From the NCBI RefSeq assembly GCF_009770985.1, contig NZ_WSRW01000003.1:667275-731274 (forward strand): a stretch of DNA of 64,000 nucleotides, in the 5' to 3' direction. The stretch is from Mucilaginibacter lacusdianchii (GTDB taxonomy: Bacteria > Bacteroidota > Bacteroidia > Sphingobacteriales > Sphingobacteriaceae). The translations under genes were made by a program, and so were the position numbers. The stretch's first letter is position 1; each line of letters starts with the position of its first letter. The notes under the pieces are model-generated. The model did no database searches and was not told the DNA's origin. It saw only the letters and a program-made list of their open reading frames with translations. This document shows positions 28,697 through 37,203 of this stretch, one piece after another.

Positions 28697-29239
28697 TCAG
28701 ACAGCTTCAGATAATAAAATAATCTTATCCTCGCCATCAGTTTCTTTCCAGCTTACTACCACCTTTTGCGATGCGATGGAGTCAACCTCAATACCGGTGT
28801 AATCGGCAGTAACGGGTATGTGGCGCGAATAGCGGCGGTCAACCAGCGTTAACAGCTCTACTTTGCCTGGTCGGCCAAAAGCCAACATCGCGTCCATAGC
28901 AGCACGTATAGTACGGCCGGTCCACAATACATCGTCCATTAGTATTACTTTTTTACCTTCAATAATGAAGTCGATTCGGGTTTGATTAGGCACCAGTGGT
29001 GTTTCGCGACGGCGGAAGTCATCACGGTAAAAGGTAATATCAAGGTCGCCTTGTAGTATCGGTTTATTTAATATCTGTCTAAGTTCTTCAGCTACACGGC
29101 GGGCCAGGTAAATGCCGCGGGGTTGTATGCCAATAATTACGGAATCCGAAAAATCGTTATGGTTTTCGATCAGCTGCCGGCAAAGGCGCTGTATAGTGAT
29201 CTGAAATTTCTGACCGTCAAGCAACGTTAAGTTTTGCAT
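28697..29239 (-). CDS. pyrR: PyrR bifunctional protein / uracil phosphoribosyltransferase
   Basis: A 180-residue PRTase-fold protein. The PRPP-binding loop is VILMDDVLWTGRTIRAA (about residues 95-111). The frame is open to 29344, but the ATG at 29237-29239 is chosen because it gives the usual PyrR length and because a -7 promoter element (29258-29265) lies inside the putative extension. PyrR in Firmicutes attenuates pyr operons by binding the leader RNA and has UPRTase activity. Here the inferred leader is about 15 nt, so leader attenuation of its own operon looks unlikely. Confidence 0.9.
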   Translation of the reverse strand: MQNLTLLDGQKFQITIQRLCRQLIENHNDFSDSVIIGIQPRGIYLARRVAEELRQILNKPILQGDLDITFYRDDFRRRETPLVPNQTRIDFIIEGKKVILMDDVLWTGRTIRAAMDAMLAFGRPGKVELLTLVDRRYSRHIPVTADYTGIEVDSIASQKVVVSWKETDGEDKIILLSEAV

Positions 29240-29257
29240 CGTTTCGGTAGGTTTTGG

Positions 29258-29265
29258 CAAAGGTA
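29258..29265 (-). promoter_or_regulatory. -7 promoter element of the pyr operon
   Basis: On the minus strand TACCTTTG, a perfect TAnnTTTG match, ending 18 bp before the pyrR ATG. No good -33 match is visible. It supports the internal pyrR start and a very short leader. Confidence 0.6.
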
Positions 29266-29364
29266 TAAAAAATATCATAACCGTGCCTGTCGTTTTGTAA
29301 ACACTAGTTGGGCGAGTAGGCATTTTAGTTGGCAATGTGCTCATTTACAAAATGTTACGTAAAC

Positions 29365-29397
29365 AAAAAAGCCCCGTACCGTTATGGTACAGGGCTT
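29365..29397 (-). terminator. Terminator of rpsA
   Basis: 12-bp stem with one mismatch/wobble: 29369-29380 pairs with 29386-29397, 5-nt loop, followed on the minus strand by a run of six T. It separates rpsA from the pyr operon. Confidence 0.88.
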
Positions 29398-29420
29398 AAA
29401 AAGAGGAATTTATTTAATGA

Positions 29421-31367
29421 CTATTTGTTTTCGTCGTTAGATTTGCGTGCTTTGTTTTCAGCACCTTCCATCTGCTCTTTCAGTTGAGCTAATACGCTCA
29501 AATCACCTAGGGTTGATTTTTCAACTGATTCTTTCACTTTTTTCACAGCACTGTTAGCAGCTTTTGCTTCTTTTTTGCGGTTTTCAAAGTCCTGAACTCT
29601 TGCTTCAGCACGTTGATCTTCCCAGATGCGTGAGTGAGAGATAACGATACGTTTGTTGTCTTTACCAAACTCAATGATTTTAAATTCAGCAGTTTCGTCA
29701 GCTTTTAACGATTTGCCGTCTTCTTTCACCAGGTGTTTAGTAGGCGCAAAGCCTTCAACACCGTAAGGTAACGCTACAACTGCACCTTTATCAGTTACTT
29801 TCAGGATAGTACCTTCATGAACTGAATCAACGGTGAAGATAGTTTCGAAAGTATCCCAAGGGTTTTCTTCCAGTTGTTTGTGACCTAAGCTCAGTTTGCG
29901 GTTTTCGATATCCAGCTCTAAAACAACCACGTTTAATTTTTCACCAACTTTGGTAAATTCATTAGGGTGGTTAACTTTTTTAGACCATGAAAGGTCAGAG
30001 ATGTGGATCAAGCCGTCAATACCGTCTTCCAGTTCAACAAACACACCAAAGTTGGTCATGTTTTTAACGGTGGCTACGTGTTGTGTACCAACAGCGTATT
30101 TTTCGCCAGCGTTTTGCCATGGATCAGGCGTTAATTGTTTAATACCCAATGACATTTTGCGCTCTTCGCGATCTAAAGTTAAAACTTGTGCTTCAACTTC
30201 ATCGCCAACTTTCAGGAATTCCTGAGGGTTGCGCAGGTTTTGTGACCATGACATTTCTGATACGTGGATCAAACCTTCAACACCAGGGGTTATTTCAAGG
30301 AATGCGCCATAATCAGCAACGGTAACAATTTTACCTTTAACGTGTGAACCTACTTGGATAGCCTCATCAAGGTTTTGCCAAGGGTGTGGTGTTAATTGTT
30401 TTAAGCCCAGAGCAATACGTTTTTTCTCGTCATCAAAGTCAAGCACAACAACGTTGATTTTTTGATCCAATGCCAATACTTCTTTCGGATGCTCGATACG
30501 GCCCCATGAAATGTCGGTAATGTGCAGTAAGCCGTCAACGCCACCCAAGTCGATGAATACACCGAAATCGGTAATGTTTTTAACGGTACCTTCCAGTACC
30601 TGACCTTTTTCAAGGCGTGCAACAATTTCAATTTTTTGGTTTTCCAAATCGTCTTCAATCAGCACTTTGTGTGATACCACTACGTTTTTAAACTCGTGGT
30701 TGATTTTAACAACTTTGAACTCCATAGTTTTGCCCACATAGATATCATAATCACGGATAGGTTTGATATCAATTTGTGAACCCGGTAAGAAGGCTTCAAC
30801 GCCCATTATATCTACAATCAAACCACCTTTAGTACGGCTTTTCACAAAACCGGTGATGATCTCATCGTTAGTTAATGCATCATTAATGCGCTCCCATGAT
30901 TTTTGAGTTTTAGCACGTTTGCGGGAAAGTACTAACTGACCGTTAACATCTTCCTGAGATTCTACAAACACGTCAACCTCGTCGCCGATTTTCAGATCAG
31001 GCGTATCACGGAATTCAGACAATGATACCATACCATCAGATTTAAAGCCGATGTTTAATACCACGTCTTTGTTATTGATGTTTACTACAGTACCAGTGAT
31101 GATTTCGCCTTGGTTGATAGAACTGAAAGTGCCATCAATCATTGCTTCAAATTTCTCACGTTCAGCATCGCTGTAGTTGCCAAATTTTTTCTCGTCAGCG
31201 TCCCAGTCAAAGTCATTGCTGTTAGCTGCGATTTTAGATTTGATTTCATCAATAGAAATTGAATCAGCTTCTGACTCAATAGTTTCTTTTTCTGTTGATG
31301 CTGTAACTGTTCCCAGTTCAGCCTCTTTAGATTTTAATTCTTTTTCTGCTTCTTGTTTTTTTGCCAT
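29421..31367 (-). CDS. rpsA: 30S ribosomal protein S1
   Basis: A 648-residue protein with six S1 (OB-fold) repeats starting at about residues 86, 166, 256, 342, 429 and 515; repeat-like phrases are ITDFGVFIDLGGVDGLLHI, VADYGAFLEITPGVEGLIHV and MTNFGVFVELEDGIDGLIHI. An acidic N-terminal extension of about 80 residues (ELKSKEAELGTVTAS) precedes repeat 1, and a Lys/Glu-rich tail follows repeat 6. It binds mRNA at the ribosome and helps initiation on leaders without Shine-Dalgarno sequences. The leader holds a promoter, hairpin and GGAG motif (see separate entry). Confidence 0.95.
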   Translation of the reverse strand: MAKKQEAEKELKSKEAELGTVTASTEKETIESEADSISIDEIKSKIAANSNDFDWDADEKKFGNYSDAEREKFEAMIDGTFSSINQGEIITGTVVNINNKDVVLNIGFKSDGMVSLSEFRDTPDLKIGDEVDVFVESQEDVNGQLVLSRKRAKTQKSWERINDALTNDEIITGFVKSRTKGGLIVDIMGVEAFLPGSQIDIKPIRDYDIYVGKTMEFKVVKINHEFKNVVVSHKVLIEDDLENQKIEIVARLEKGQVLEGTVKNITDFGVFIDLGGVDGLLHITDISWGRIEHPKEVLALDQKINVVVLDFDDEKKRIALGLKQLTPHPWQNLDEAIQVGSHVKGKIVTVADYGAFLEITPGVEGLIHVSEMSWSQNLRNPQEFLKVGDEVEAQVLTLDREERKMSLGIKQLTPDPWQNAGEKYAVGTQHVATVKNMTNFGVFVELEDGIDGLIHISDLSWSKKVNHPNEFTKVGEKLNVVVLELDIENRKLSLGHKQLEENPWDTFETIFTVDSVHEGTILKVTDKGAVVALPYGVEGFAPTKHLVKEDGKSLKADETAEFKIIEFGKDNKRIVISHSRIWEDQRAEARVQDFENRKKEAKAANSAVKKVKESVEKSTLGDLSVLAQLKEQMEGAENKARKSNDENK

Positions 31368-31670
31368 TAAATAAATTTTCTCCTTTTCCCAATACTATTG
31401 GGACTGCAAAGGTACGTAATTAATTTTAGTAAATAAAAATAAAAAGTTTGTTAATGGCTGATTGTGAAGTTGTTTTGTAAACTGTTAGCTGTACCTGCTT
31501 TGTTCTGATTTACAAATGACAAATAATATGCAATGAGTGCTGTCATACAATCGTTACCATAACGTACCTTTTGAGGTATCTATCTTTGTCTTTCATTCAT
31601 CTGCAATGCTGCCTCGTAAGCATTTGCACATCATGGCAAACAGTTTAACTGTTAGCTGCTTAAATACATT
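31368..31670. other. Divergent intergenic region rpsA / MFS exporter
   Basis: 303 bp between divergent genes. The left part holds the rpsA promoter and leader hairpin. A plus-strand TATCTTTG (31581-31588) fits TAnnTTTG and may serve the MFS gene with a leader of about 80 nt. Nothing else recognised. Confidence 0.5.
31380..31414 (-). promoter_or_regulatory. rpsA: rpsA promoter and 5' hairpin with GGAG
   Basis: Reading on the minus strand: -7 element TACCTTTG (31414-31407), four bases, a perfect 7-bp hairpin CCCAATA-G-TATTGGG (31402-31388), then AAAAGGAG with GGAG at 31383-31380, 12 nt before the ATG at 31367. The start of transcription predicted from the -7 element falls at the foot of the hairpin, so the mRNA would begin with it. 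Confidence 0.6.
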
Positions 31671-32933
31671 ATGGCGTCTTTTTCCGAAACATTCCGTTCA
31701 TTAAAATATCATAATTACCGGCTTTATTTTGTAGGTCAGTCTATATCCTTAATAGGTACTTGGATGGAACGCATAGCCATCAACTGGTTGGTATACACCA
31801 CTACGCACTCCGCGCTGATGCTGGGTATCGTTAACTTTGCAGGTCAAATTCCAACCCTATTGTTGTCGCCTTACGGCGGGGCTATTTCCGACAGGCATAA
31901 TCGATATAAAATATTGCTTACCACGCAAATATCCGCCATGGTGCAGGCCAGTATTATGGCTACGCTAGTACTCACTCACACCTATAATATATATTGGATC
32001 ATTGGGCTGAGCATTGTGCTGGGCATTATCAATGCCTTTGATACGCCGTCGCGCCAGTCGTTAATGATACGGTTAATTGAGGATAAGCGTGATTTACAAA
32101 ACGCCATCGCCTTAAATTCTTCAATGGTAAATTTAGCACGTTTGCTGGGTCCGGCGGTTGCTGGTGTACTGCTTACTACCGTAGGCACAGGTATATGCTT
32201 TTTACTAAACGCCATCAGTTTTATAGCCGTGATTATTTCATTGCTGCTCATGAAGCTGCCAGCTATGGATGTTAAAAAAACTACCGAAAGCGTGTGGCAA
32301 AACTTACAGCAAGGATACGCTTATCTTCAAGAAACCACCAATCTGAAATTAATGATATTGCTGATGGCATGTACCAGTTTATGTGTGATGCCCTACAGTA
32401 CCATGATGCCGGTATTTGCTAAGGATGTTTTTAAAGGCAATGCGGCTACTTATTCTGCATTAAATAGTGTATCTGGGCTTGGGTCGCTTGTTGGGGCTAT
32501 TTATATGGCGGGTTTTAAAAGCACCAAAAATATACGTAAGGTTACGGTATATGCCTGCGGGTTGTTTGGTTTGGGGGTAGCAATATTTGCGTGGTGCAGT
32601 AATTTGTGGCTTGCATTGCTTTTTATAATGATGGCCGGGGCTGGTACCATGGTACAAATTGCCGGCACCAACACTTATGTACAAACCAATGTACGGGATG
32701 ATATGCGCGGACGTGTTATTAGTTATTATGTTATGGCCTTTATGGGGATGCAACCGCTTGGTGCATTCTTGGTAGGGCTGGGGGCACACCACGCCAGTCC
32801 GCAATTAATTTTATTTATTGAAGGCATTTTAGGTTTAATCATCGCAATCGTATTTGGTGCGCTATTTAAAAGGGATGCCGAAAGAAGAATAAAAATATCA
32901 GAAAAAGAACCGGTGGCAGGATTGGAAAATTAG
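31671..32933 (+). CDS. MFS transporter, EntS/MFS_3-like exporter
   Basis: A 420-residue inner-membrane protein with about 12 transmembrane helices. The opening segment FRSLKYHNYRLYFVGQSISLIGTWM is typical of the MFS_3 (enterobactin-exporter-like) group, and the loop 2-3 signature appears as GGAISDRHNRYKILL. A second-half counterpart with DDMRGRVISYY follows helix 10. No siderophore genes are near, so substrate is unknown. Transcribed alone. Confidence 0.88.
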   Translation: MASFSETFRSLKYHNYRLYFVGQSISLIGTWMERIAINWLVYTTTHSALMLGIVNFAGQIPTLLLSPYGGAISDRHNRYKILLTTQISAMVQASIMATLVLTHTYNIYWIIGLSIVLGIINAFDTPSRQSLMIRLIEDKRDLQNAIALNSSMVNLARLLGPAVAGVLLTTVGTGICFLLNAISFIAVIISLLLMKLPAMDVKKTTESVWQNLQQGYAYLQETTNLKLMILLMACTSLCVMPYSTMMPVFAKDVFKGNAATYSALNSVSGLGSLVGAIYMAGFKSTKNIRKVTVYACGLFGLGVAIFAWCSNLWLALLFIMMAGAGTMVQIAGTNTYVQTNVRDDMRGRVISYYVMAFMGMQPLGAFLVGLGAHHASPQLILFIEGILGLIIAIVFGALFKRDAERRIKISEKEPVAGLEN

Positions 32934-33198
32934 GTTTCTATACAAAAGTACGTTGTACTATACAGTCTAATGAAAATCGGTTCTTCAACTGAATTATCAA
33001 TATTGAAAGCGTTTTAACTTAAGTTTAATAATTTGTTTAAAAGAAATTCAATTAACTGAAATTGTACTAAATTTTCTTTAAGAGGATAATTAGGTGTATG
33101 GTTTGTATATCTTTATGTACCAATTATAAACCACAATTACTTGTCAAATATAACAAAGGCAGGTAGTTGTTTTAACTAACCAATTAAGCGTTTAAAAT

Positions 33199-33288
33199 AT
33201 GAGAACGTGTATGTTATTTATCGAAACTTCTGCTATGTTGCTATGGGAGTACATGACTAATAAAGAACTAAACAAGCCTACGCAATAG
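33199..33288 (+). CDS. Candidate 29-residue small protein
   Basis: ATG to TAG, encoding MRTCMLFIETSAMLLW followed by a polar tail. The first half is hydrophobic and could insert in a membrane. The main support is position: a strong terminator follows 25 bp after the stop, so a short transcript must end here. It could equally be a non-coding RNA with a chance ORF. No clear promoter upstream (nearest TATCTTTA at 33108-33115). Confidence 0.3.
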   Translation: MRTCMLFIETSAMLLWEYMTNKELNKPTQ

Positions 33289-33312
33289 TTAGCTTTAGTT
33301 ACAAACAGTTTA

Positions 33313-33348
33313 CAATAAAAGGTTGGTGCATGCGCCAACCTTTTATTG
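33313..33348. terminator. Terminator after small ORF
   Basis: 18-bp inverted repeat, 33313-33330 with 33331-33348, one G-T pair; the central GCATGC forms the loop. Flanked by A-run and T-run, so functional in either direction. Confidence 0.8.
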
Positions 33349-33433
33349 TATTTAGGCAAAACGTAAGTATGTCTATGCTGATGTTATTGCGGTTTGTTTA
33401 TTTTTATAAATCATGACGGGTGTTGACAGGATA

Positions 33434-33464
33434 TTTGCTTCATCTAACATTTATCCTACTTTTA
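33434..33464 (+). promoter_or_regulatory. Promoter of PH-domain gene
   Basis: TTTG (33434-33437), 19-bp spacer, TACTTTTA (33457-33464), one base from the TAnnTTTG consensus. Leader about 22 nt to the ATG at 33491. Confidence 0.55.
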
Positions 33465-33490
33465 TAGCTTTAATTTAAACAAATCTTATC

Positions 33491-33871
33491 ATGAGTCTTT
33501 TCTCAAAACTATTGGGTAATGCCGGTGTGGCTAATCCGCAGGAACTACAAAAAGATTACGCCTTTCTTTTATCCGACACCGAAACAATTGAAATTGGTTT
33601 TAAACTAATTCGTGATGTATTCATTTTTACAAACAAGCGCTTGATATTGGTTGACAAGCAGGGTATCACTGGTAGTAAAGTTGAATACTTGTCTGTAGGA
33701 TACAAAAGCATTTCACGCTTCAGCATTGTTACCGCTGGTCATCTGGATTTGGATGCCGAGCTTAGGATCTGGATATCAAGTGAAGTGACACCAAGCATCG
33801 AAAAGAAGTTTAACAAGCAAGTAAACGTGTATGATTTACAGCGCATTTTGGCGCAGCACGTTTTAGGATAA
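33491..33871 (+). CDS. Bacterial PH-domain protein
   Basis: A 126-residue soluble protein consisting essentially of one bacterial PH domain (PF08000-type): strands IEIGFKLIRDVFIFTNKRLILVD, then SKVEYLSVGYKSISRFSI and the LRIWISS strand, closed by a C-terminal helix VYDLQRILAQHVLG. Such proteins are widespread single-domain proteins with no defined role. Single gene between two terminators. Confidence 0.85.
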   Translation: MSLFSKLLGNAGVANPQELQKDYAFLLSDTETIEIGFKLIRDVFIFTNKRLILVDKQGITGSKVEYLSVGYKSISRFSIVTAGHLDLDAELRIWISSEVTPSIEKKFNKQVNVYDLQRILAQHVLG

Positions 33872-33928
33872 CATTTTTGCGGGTAGTTTATCTGTTATAG
33901 AACAGTTTACCTTTATAGCTATTTATTA

Positions 33929-33958
33929 AAAAAGGTCAATTCTAAGGTTGACCTTTTT
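33929..33958. terminator. Terminator after PH-domain gene
   Basis: Perfect 11-bp stem, AAAAAGGTCAA (33929-33939) with TTGACCTTTTT (33948-33958), 8-nt loop. Confidence 0.85.
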
Positions 33959-34107
33959 ACATTTTAGATGCAACGCAACAATTTGTATGCTGCTTATCTT
34001 ATGTTGCCCTAACGCATTAAATAAGCAGCATACTTAAATTTTCCACAAAAACCGCTAAATGCACCGCAAACGTTTAAATTTACACCCTTAATTAAAAAGG
34101 ATAACGC

Positions 34108-36717
34108 TTGAGCAAAACCGCTACTAAAGAAACGCCGCTAATGCAGCAGTACAACCAGATCAAGGCCAAGTATCCTGGCGCCTTACTGTTGTTTCGTGTG
34201 GGCGATTTTTACGAAACGTTTGGGGAAGATGCTGTGAAAACAGCGGGCATTTTAGGTATTGTGCTCACCAAAAGAGCTAACGGCTCAGCATCGCATATTG
34301 AATTGGCCGGTTTTCCTCACCATTCGCTCGAAACTTATCTGCCAAAACTGGTACGTGCCGGTCAGCGGGTTGCTATATGCGATCAGCTTGAGGATCCTAA
34401 AACCACTAAAACCATTGTAAAGCGCGGTGTAACCGAACTGGTTACGCCTGGTGTAGCAGTAAACGACAATATACTACAGCAAAAAAGTAATAACTATTTG
34501 GCTTCGTTATATTTCGAGAAAAATAGCGTTGGCATTGCATTAATAGATATTTCCACCGGCGAGTTTCTGACAGCACAAGGAAATACGGGTTATATCGACA
34601 AGCTGTTGCAGTCTTTCATTCCCAGCGAAGTTATCTATCCTAAAAGCTGCAAGCGCGATTTTATAGAAGAGTTTGGCGACCGTTATTATACCTACACGCT
34701 AGACGAGTGGCCCTATAGCGGCGATTATGCACAAGAAACGCTATTGAAGCATTTCGGCGTAAAATCATTAAAAGGTTTTGGTATCGAAAAACTGAATTTA
34801 GGTATTGTGGCCGCCGGTGTGGCGTTGCATTATTTAAATGAAACCGAGCATCGTAACCTTCAGCATATCAGTGCAATCAGCAGAATTGAAGAAGATCGTT
34901 ATTTATGGCTTGACCGTTTCAGTATCCGCAACCTGGAGTTGGTAGGTTCAGCTAACGAAAACGCCCTGACGCTGGTTGATGTGCTTGACCATACCTGCTC
35001 ACCCATGGGCGCACGCTTATTGCGCCGCTGGATTGTAATGCCACTTAAAGAACTGAAACCTATTCAGGATCGTTTGAATGTGGTTGAGCATTTGATTGCG
35101 AACGAAGATTTGCGCAATGAATTACAGGCTTGCATCCGTCAGGTGGGGGATTTGGAACGGCTCATTAGTAAAATTGGTTTGCAAAAAGCCAACCCACGCG
35201 AAGTGTGTCAGCTACGTAAAGCATTGCAGGCTATCGGCAATATTAAGTTGTTAAGTACCCAGGCAAATAATGAGGCTTTACAAACTATTGGCAGTCAGCT
35301 AAACCCATGCGATTACATTTGTGATAAAATAGGCAAGGAATTAAATGCCGAGCCACCGGTGCAAATTGTTAAAGGCGGCGTGATGGCTGAAGGGATTCAT
35401 GACGAATTAGACCGCCTGCGTAAAATTGCATTTGGGGGTAAAGGGTATCTGCTTGAAATACAGAAGCGGGAAGCGGAACAAACCGGCATACCATCACTCA
35501 AAGTGGCATTTAACAATGTGTTCGGTTACTATTTGGAAGTAACCCATTCACATAGAGATAAAGTGCCAACTGACTGGATACGCAAGCAAACCTTGGTAAA
35601 CGCCGAACGATACATCACCCCCGAGTTAAAAGAATACGAAGAGCAAATATTAGGTGCCGAAGAAAAAATACTGGCGCTGGAAACGCAGTTGTACAACGAT
35701 TTGCTGTATGCTTTAACCGAATATATTAAACCGGTACAGCTGAATGCACAATTAATAGCACGTTTGGATGTGCTGCTCAACTTTGCCACCATTTCTATCA
35801 AAAATTACTACGTAAAACCGCAAATAAACGACGGCTTGCTAATTGACATTAAAGGCGGACGGCACCCGGTAATTGAAAAGAATTTGCCGCCAGGCGAAGA
35901 GTATATTACCAATGATGTTTACCTGGATTCGGAAAGCCAGCAAATTATCATCATTACAGGACCCAATATGGCGGGTAAATCGGCCTTGCTGCGGCAAACT
36001 GGCTTGATTGTTTTAATGGCTCAAATGGGGTGCTTCGTGCCGGCTAAGCAAGCAGTAGTGGGTTTGGTTGATAAAATATTTACCAGGGTAGGAGCTTCGG
36101 ATAACTTATCATCGGGCGAATCAACCTTTATGGTCGAAATGAATGAAACGGCCAGTATCCTTAACAACTTAAGTAACCGAAGTTTGATACTGCTTGATGA
36201 AATTGGTCGTGGAACCAGTACTTATGACGGTATCTCCATAGCCTGGGCTATTACCGAATATTTACACAATCACCCCTCGGCTAAAGCCAAAACGCTATTT
36301 GCTACGCATTACCACGAATTAAATGAGTTAACCAATACTTTCAACCGTATCAAAAACTACAATGTAACGGTTAAAGAGGTGGGCAATCAAATTATATTTT
36401 TGCGCAAGCTGGTTCCTGGCGGTAGCGAGCACAGTTTCGGTATCCATGTAGCGAAGCTGGCGGGTATGCCGCCAAAAGTGCTGGCGCGTGCCAATGATAT
36501 CCTTAAAAAGCTGGAAGCCGAGCGCACCGGCGGCGAGAATATCAAAGAGAGTATCAAAAAGGTACAAAAGCAGGCACTGCAGCTACAGATGTTTTCTATT
36601 GATGATCCAGTTTTAGTTAAAATTCGGGATATGTTGAATAACTTGGATGTAAACACTTTGACACCTGTAGAGGCACTGATGAAGCTTGACGAAATTCAGC
36701 GGCTAATTAAAAGCTAG
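34108..36717 (+). CDS. mutS: DNA mismatch repair protein MutS
   Basis: An 869-residue mismatch sensor. The Phe-X-Glu mismatch-binding motif lies in [11 protein letters not shown] (about residues 33-43). Walker A is GPNMAGKSA (encoded near 35961-35987), followed by the [21 protein letters not shown] signature region split over motifs; Walker B is [10 protein letters not shown]. The TTG start (34108) is chosen because family members begin a few residues before [10 protein letters not shown] and an AAAAAGGA motif lies 7 bp upstream; the next ATG (34141) would clip conserved residues. Full length. Confidence 0.95.
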   Translation: MSKTATKETPLMQQYNQIKAKYPGALLLFRVGDFYETFGEDAVKTAGILGIVLTKRANGSASHIELAGFPHHSLETYLPKLVRAGQRVAICDQLEDPKTTKTIVKRGVTELVTPGVAVNDNILQQKSNNYLASLYFEKNSVGIALIDISTGEFLTAQGNTGYIDKLLQSFIPSEVIYPKSCKRDFIEEFGDRYYTYTLDEWPYSGDYAQETLLKHFGVKSLKGFGIEKLNLGIVAAGVALHYLNETEHRNLQHISAISRIEEDRYLWLDRFSIRNLELVGSANENALTLVDVLDHTCSPMGARLLRRWIVMPLKELKPIQDRLNVVEHLIANEDLRNELQACIRQVGDLERLISKIGLQKANPREVCQLRKALQAIGNIKLLSTQANNEALQTIGSQLNPCDYICDKIGKELNAEPPVQIVKGGVMAEGIHDELDRLRKIAFGGKGYLLEIQKREAEQTGIPSLKVAFNNVFGYYLEVTHSHRDKVPTDWIRKQTLVNAERYITPELKEYEEQILGAEEKILALETQLYNDLLYALTEYIKPVQLNAQLIARLDVLLNFATISIKNYYVKPQINDGLLIDIKGGRHPVIEKNLPPGEEYITNDVYLDSESQQIIIITGPNMAGKSALLRQTGLIVLMAQMGCFVPAKQAVVGLVDKIFTRVGASDNLSSGESTFMVEMNETASILNNLSNRSLILLDEIGRGTSTYDGISIAWAITEYLHNHPSAKAKTLFATHYHELNELTNTFNRIKNYNVTVKEVGNQIIFLRKLVPGGSEHSFGIHVAKLAGMPPKVLARANDILKKLEAERTGGENIKESIKKVQKQALQLQMFSIDDPVLVKIRDMLNNLDVNTLTPVEALMKLDEIQRLIKS

Positions 36718-36783
36718 CAAACCGGCTCGAGTTTACCAATTGTAAATTAATAACCTTGATGTGTTATGCTGATGGCATATGCT

Positions 36784-36791
36784 TAACTTTG
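36784..36791 (+). promoter_or_regulatory. -7 promoter element of truncated haemoglobin gene
   Basis: TAACTTTG matches TAnnTTTG, 19 bp before the ATG at 36811; no convincing -33 element. Confidence 0.45.
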
Positions 36792-36810
36792 TGTCTGCAA
36801 AAGTGTGCTT

Positions 36811-37203
36811 ATGCAAAAGAATCATGATATACTTACGCTTGCCGACATAAAACTGCTGGTAAATACCTTTTACAAGACGGTGGCAGGCAATGCAATGCTT
36901 GGCCCTGTTTTTAAAGCACGCATTGGTGATAACTGGCAACCACATTTGGAAAAGATGTACACTTTTTGGCAAACGGTATTGCTGGAAGAGTACACCTACT
37001 TTGGTCGCCCGTTTCCGCCACATGCCCAACTACCGGTTGGTGCCGAACATTTTGATGAGTGGCTAAACTTGTTTACCCAAACGGTTGACGAATTGTTTGA
37101 TGGTGATAAAGCCACAGAGGCCAAATGGCGGGCCGGCAAAATGGCTCAAATGTTTCAGCATAAAATTGCTTATATCAAAGCCAACCCATTAAATATCCAG
37201 TAA
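36811..37203 (+). CDS. Group III truncated haemoglobin
   Basis: A 130-residue haem protein of the trHb III (Ctb-like) group. Recognisable are DIKLLVNTFYKTVAGN with the helix-B Phe-Tyr pair, HLEKMYTFWQTVLL (distal and E-helix region with Trp) and AEHFDEWLNLF with the proximal His. The frame is open from a GTG at 36805, but the ATG at 36811 is preferred. Group III globins are linked to NO, O2 or peroxide handling. The stop directly abuts the stop of the convergent histidine kinase gene, with no intergenic base. Confidence 0.87.
   Translation: MQKNHDILTLADIKLLVNTFYKTVAGNAMLGPVFKARIGDNWQPHLEKMYTFWQTVLLEEYTYFGRPFPPHAQLPVGAEHFDEWLNLFTQTVDELFDGDKATEAKWRAGKMAQMFQHKIAYIKANPLNIQ

Larger units (their letters stand above)
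32934..33490. other. 557-bp intergenic region with a small ORF, a terminator and a promoter
   Basis: AT-rich. It contains a 29-codon ORF (33199-33288), a strong stem-loop terminator (33313-33348) and a promoter for the downstream PH-domain gene (33434-33464). The first 260 bp show nothing I can assign. Confidence 0.5.

Noticed and set aside
29240-29344. 35-residue N-terminal extension of PyrR
   Set aside because: The extension is not family-like and contains the promoter -7 element.
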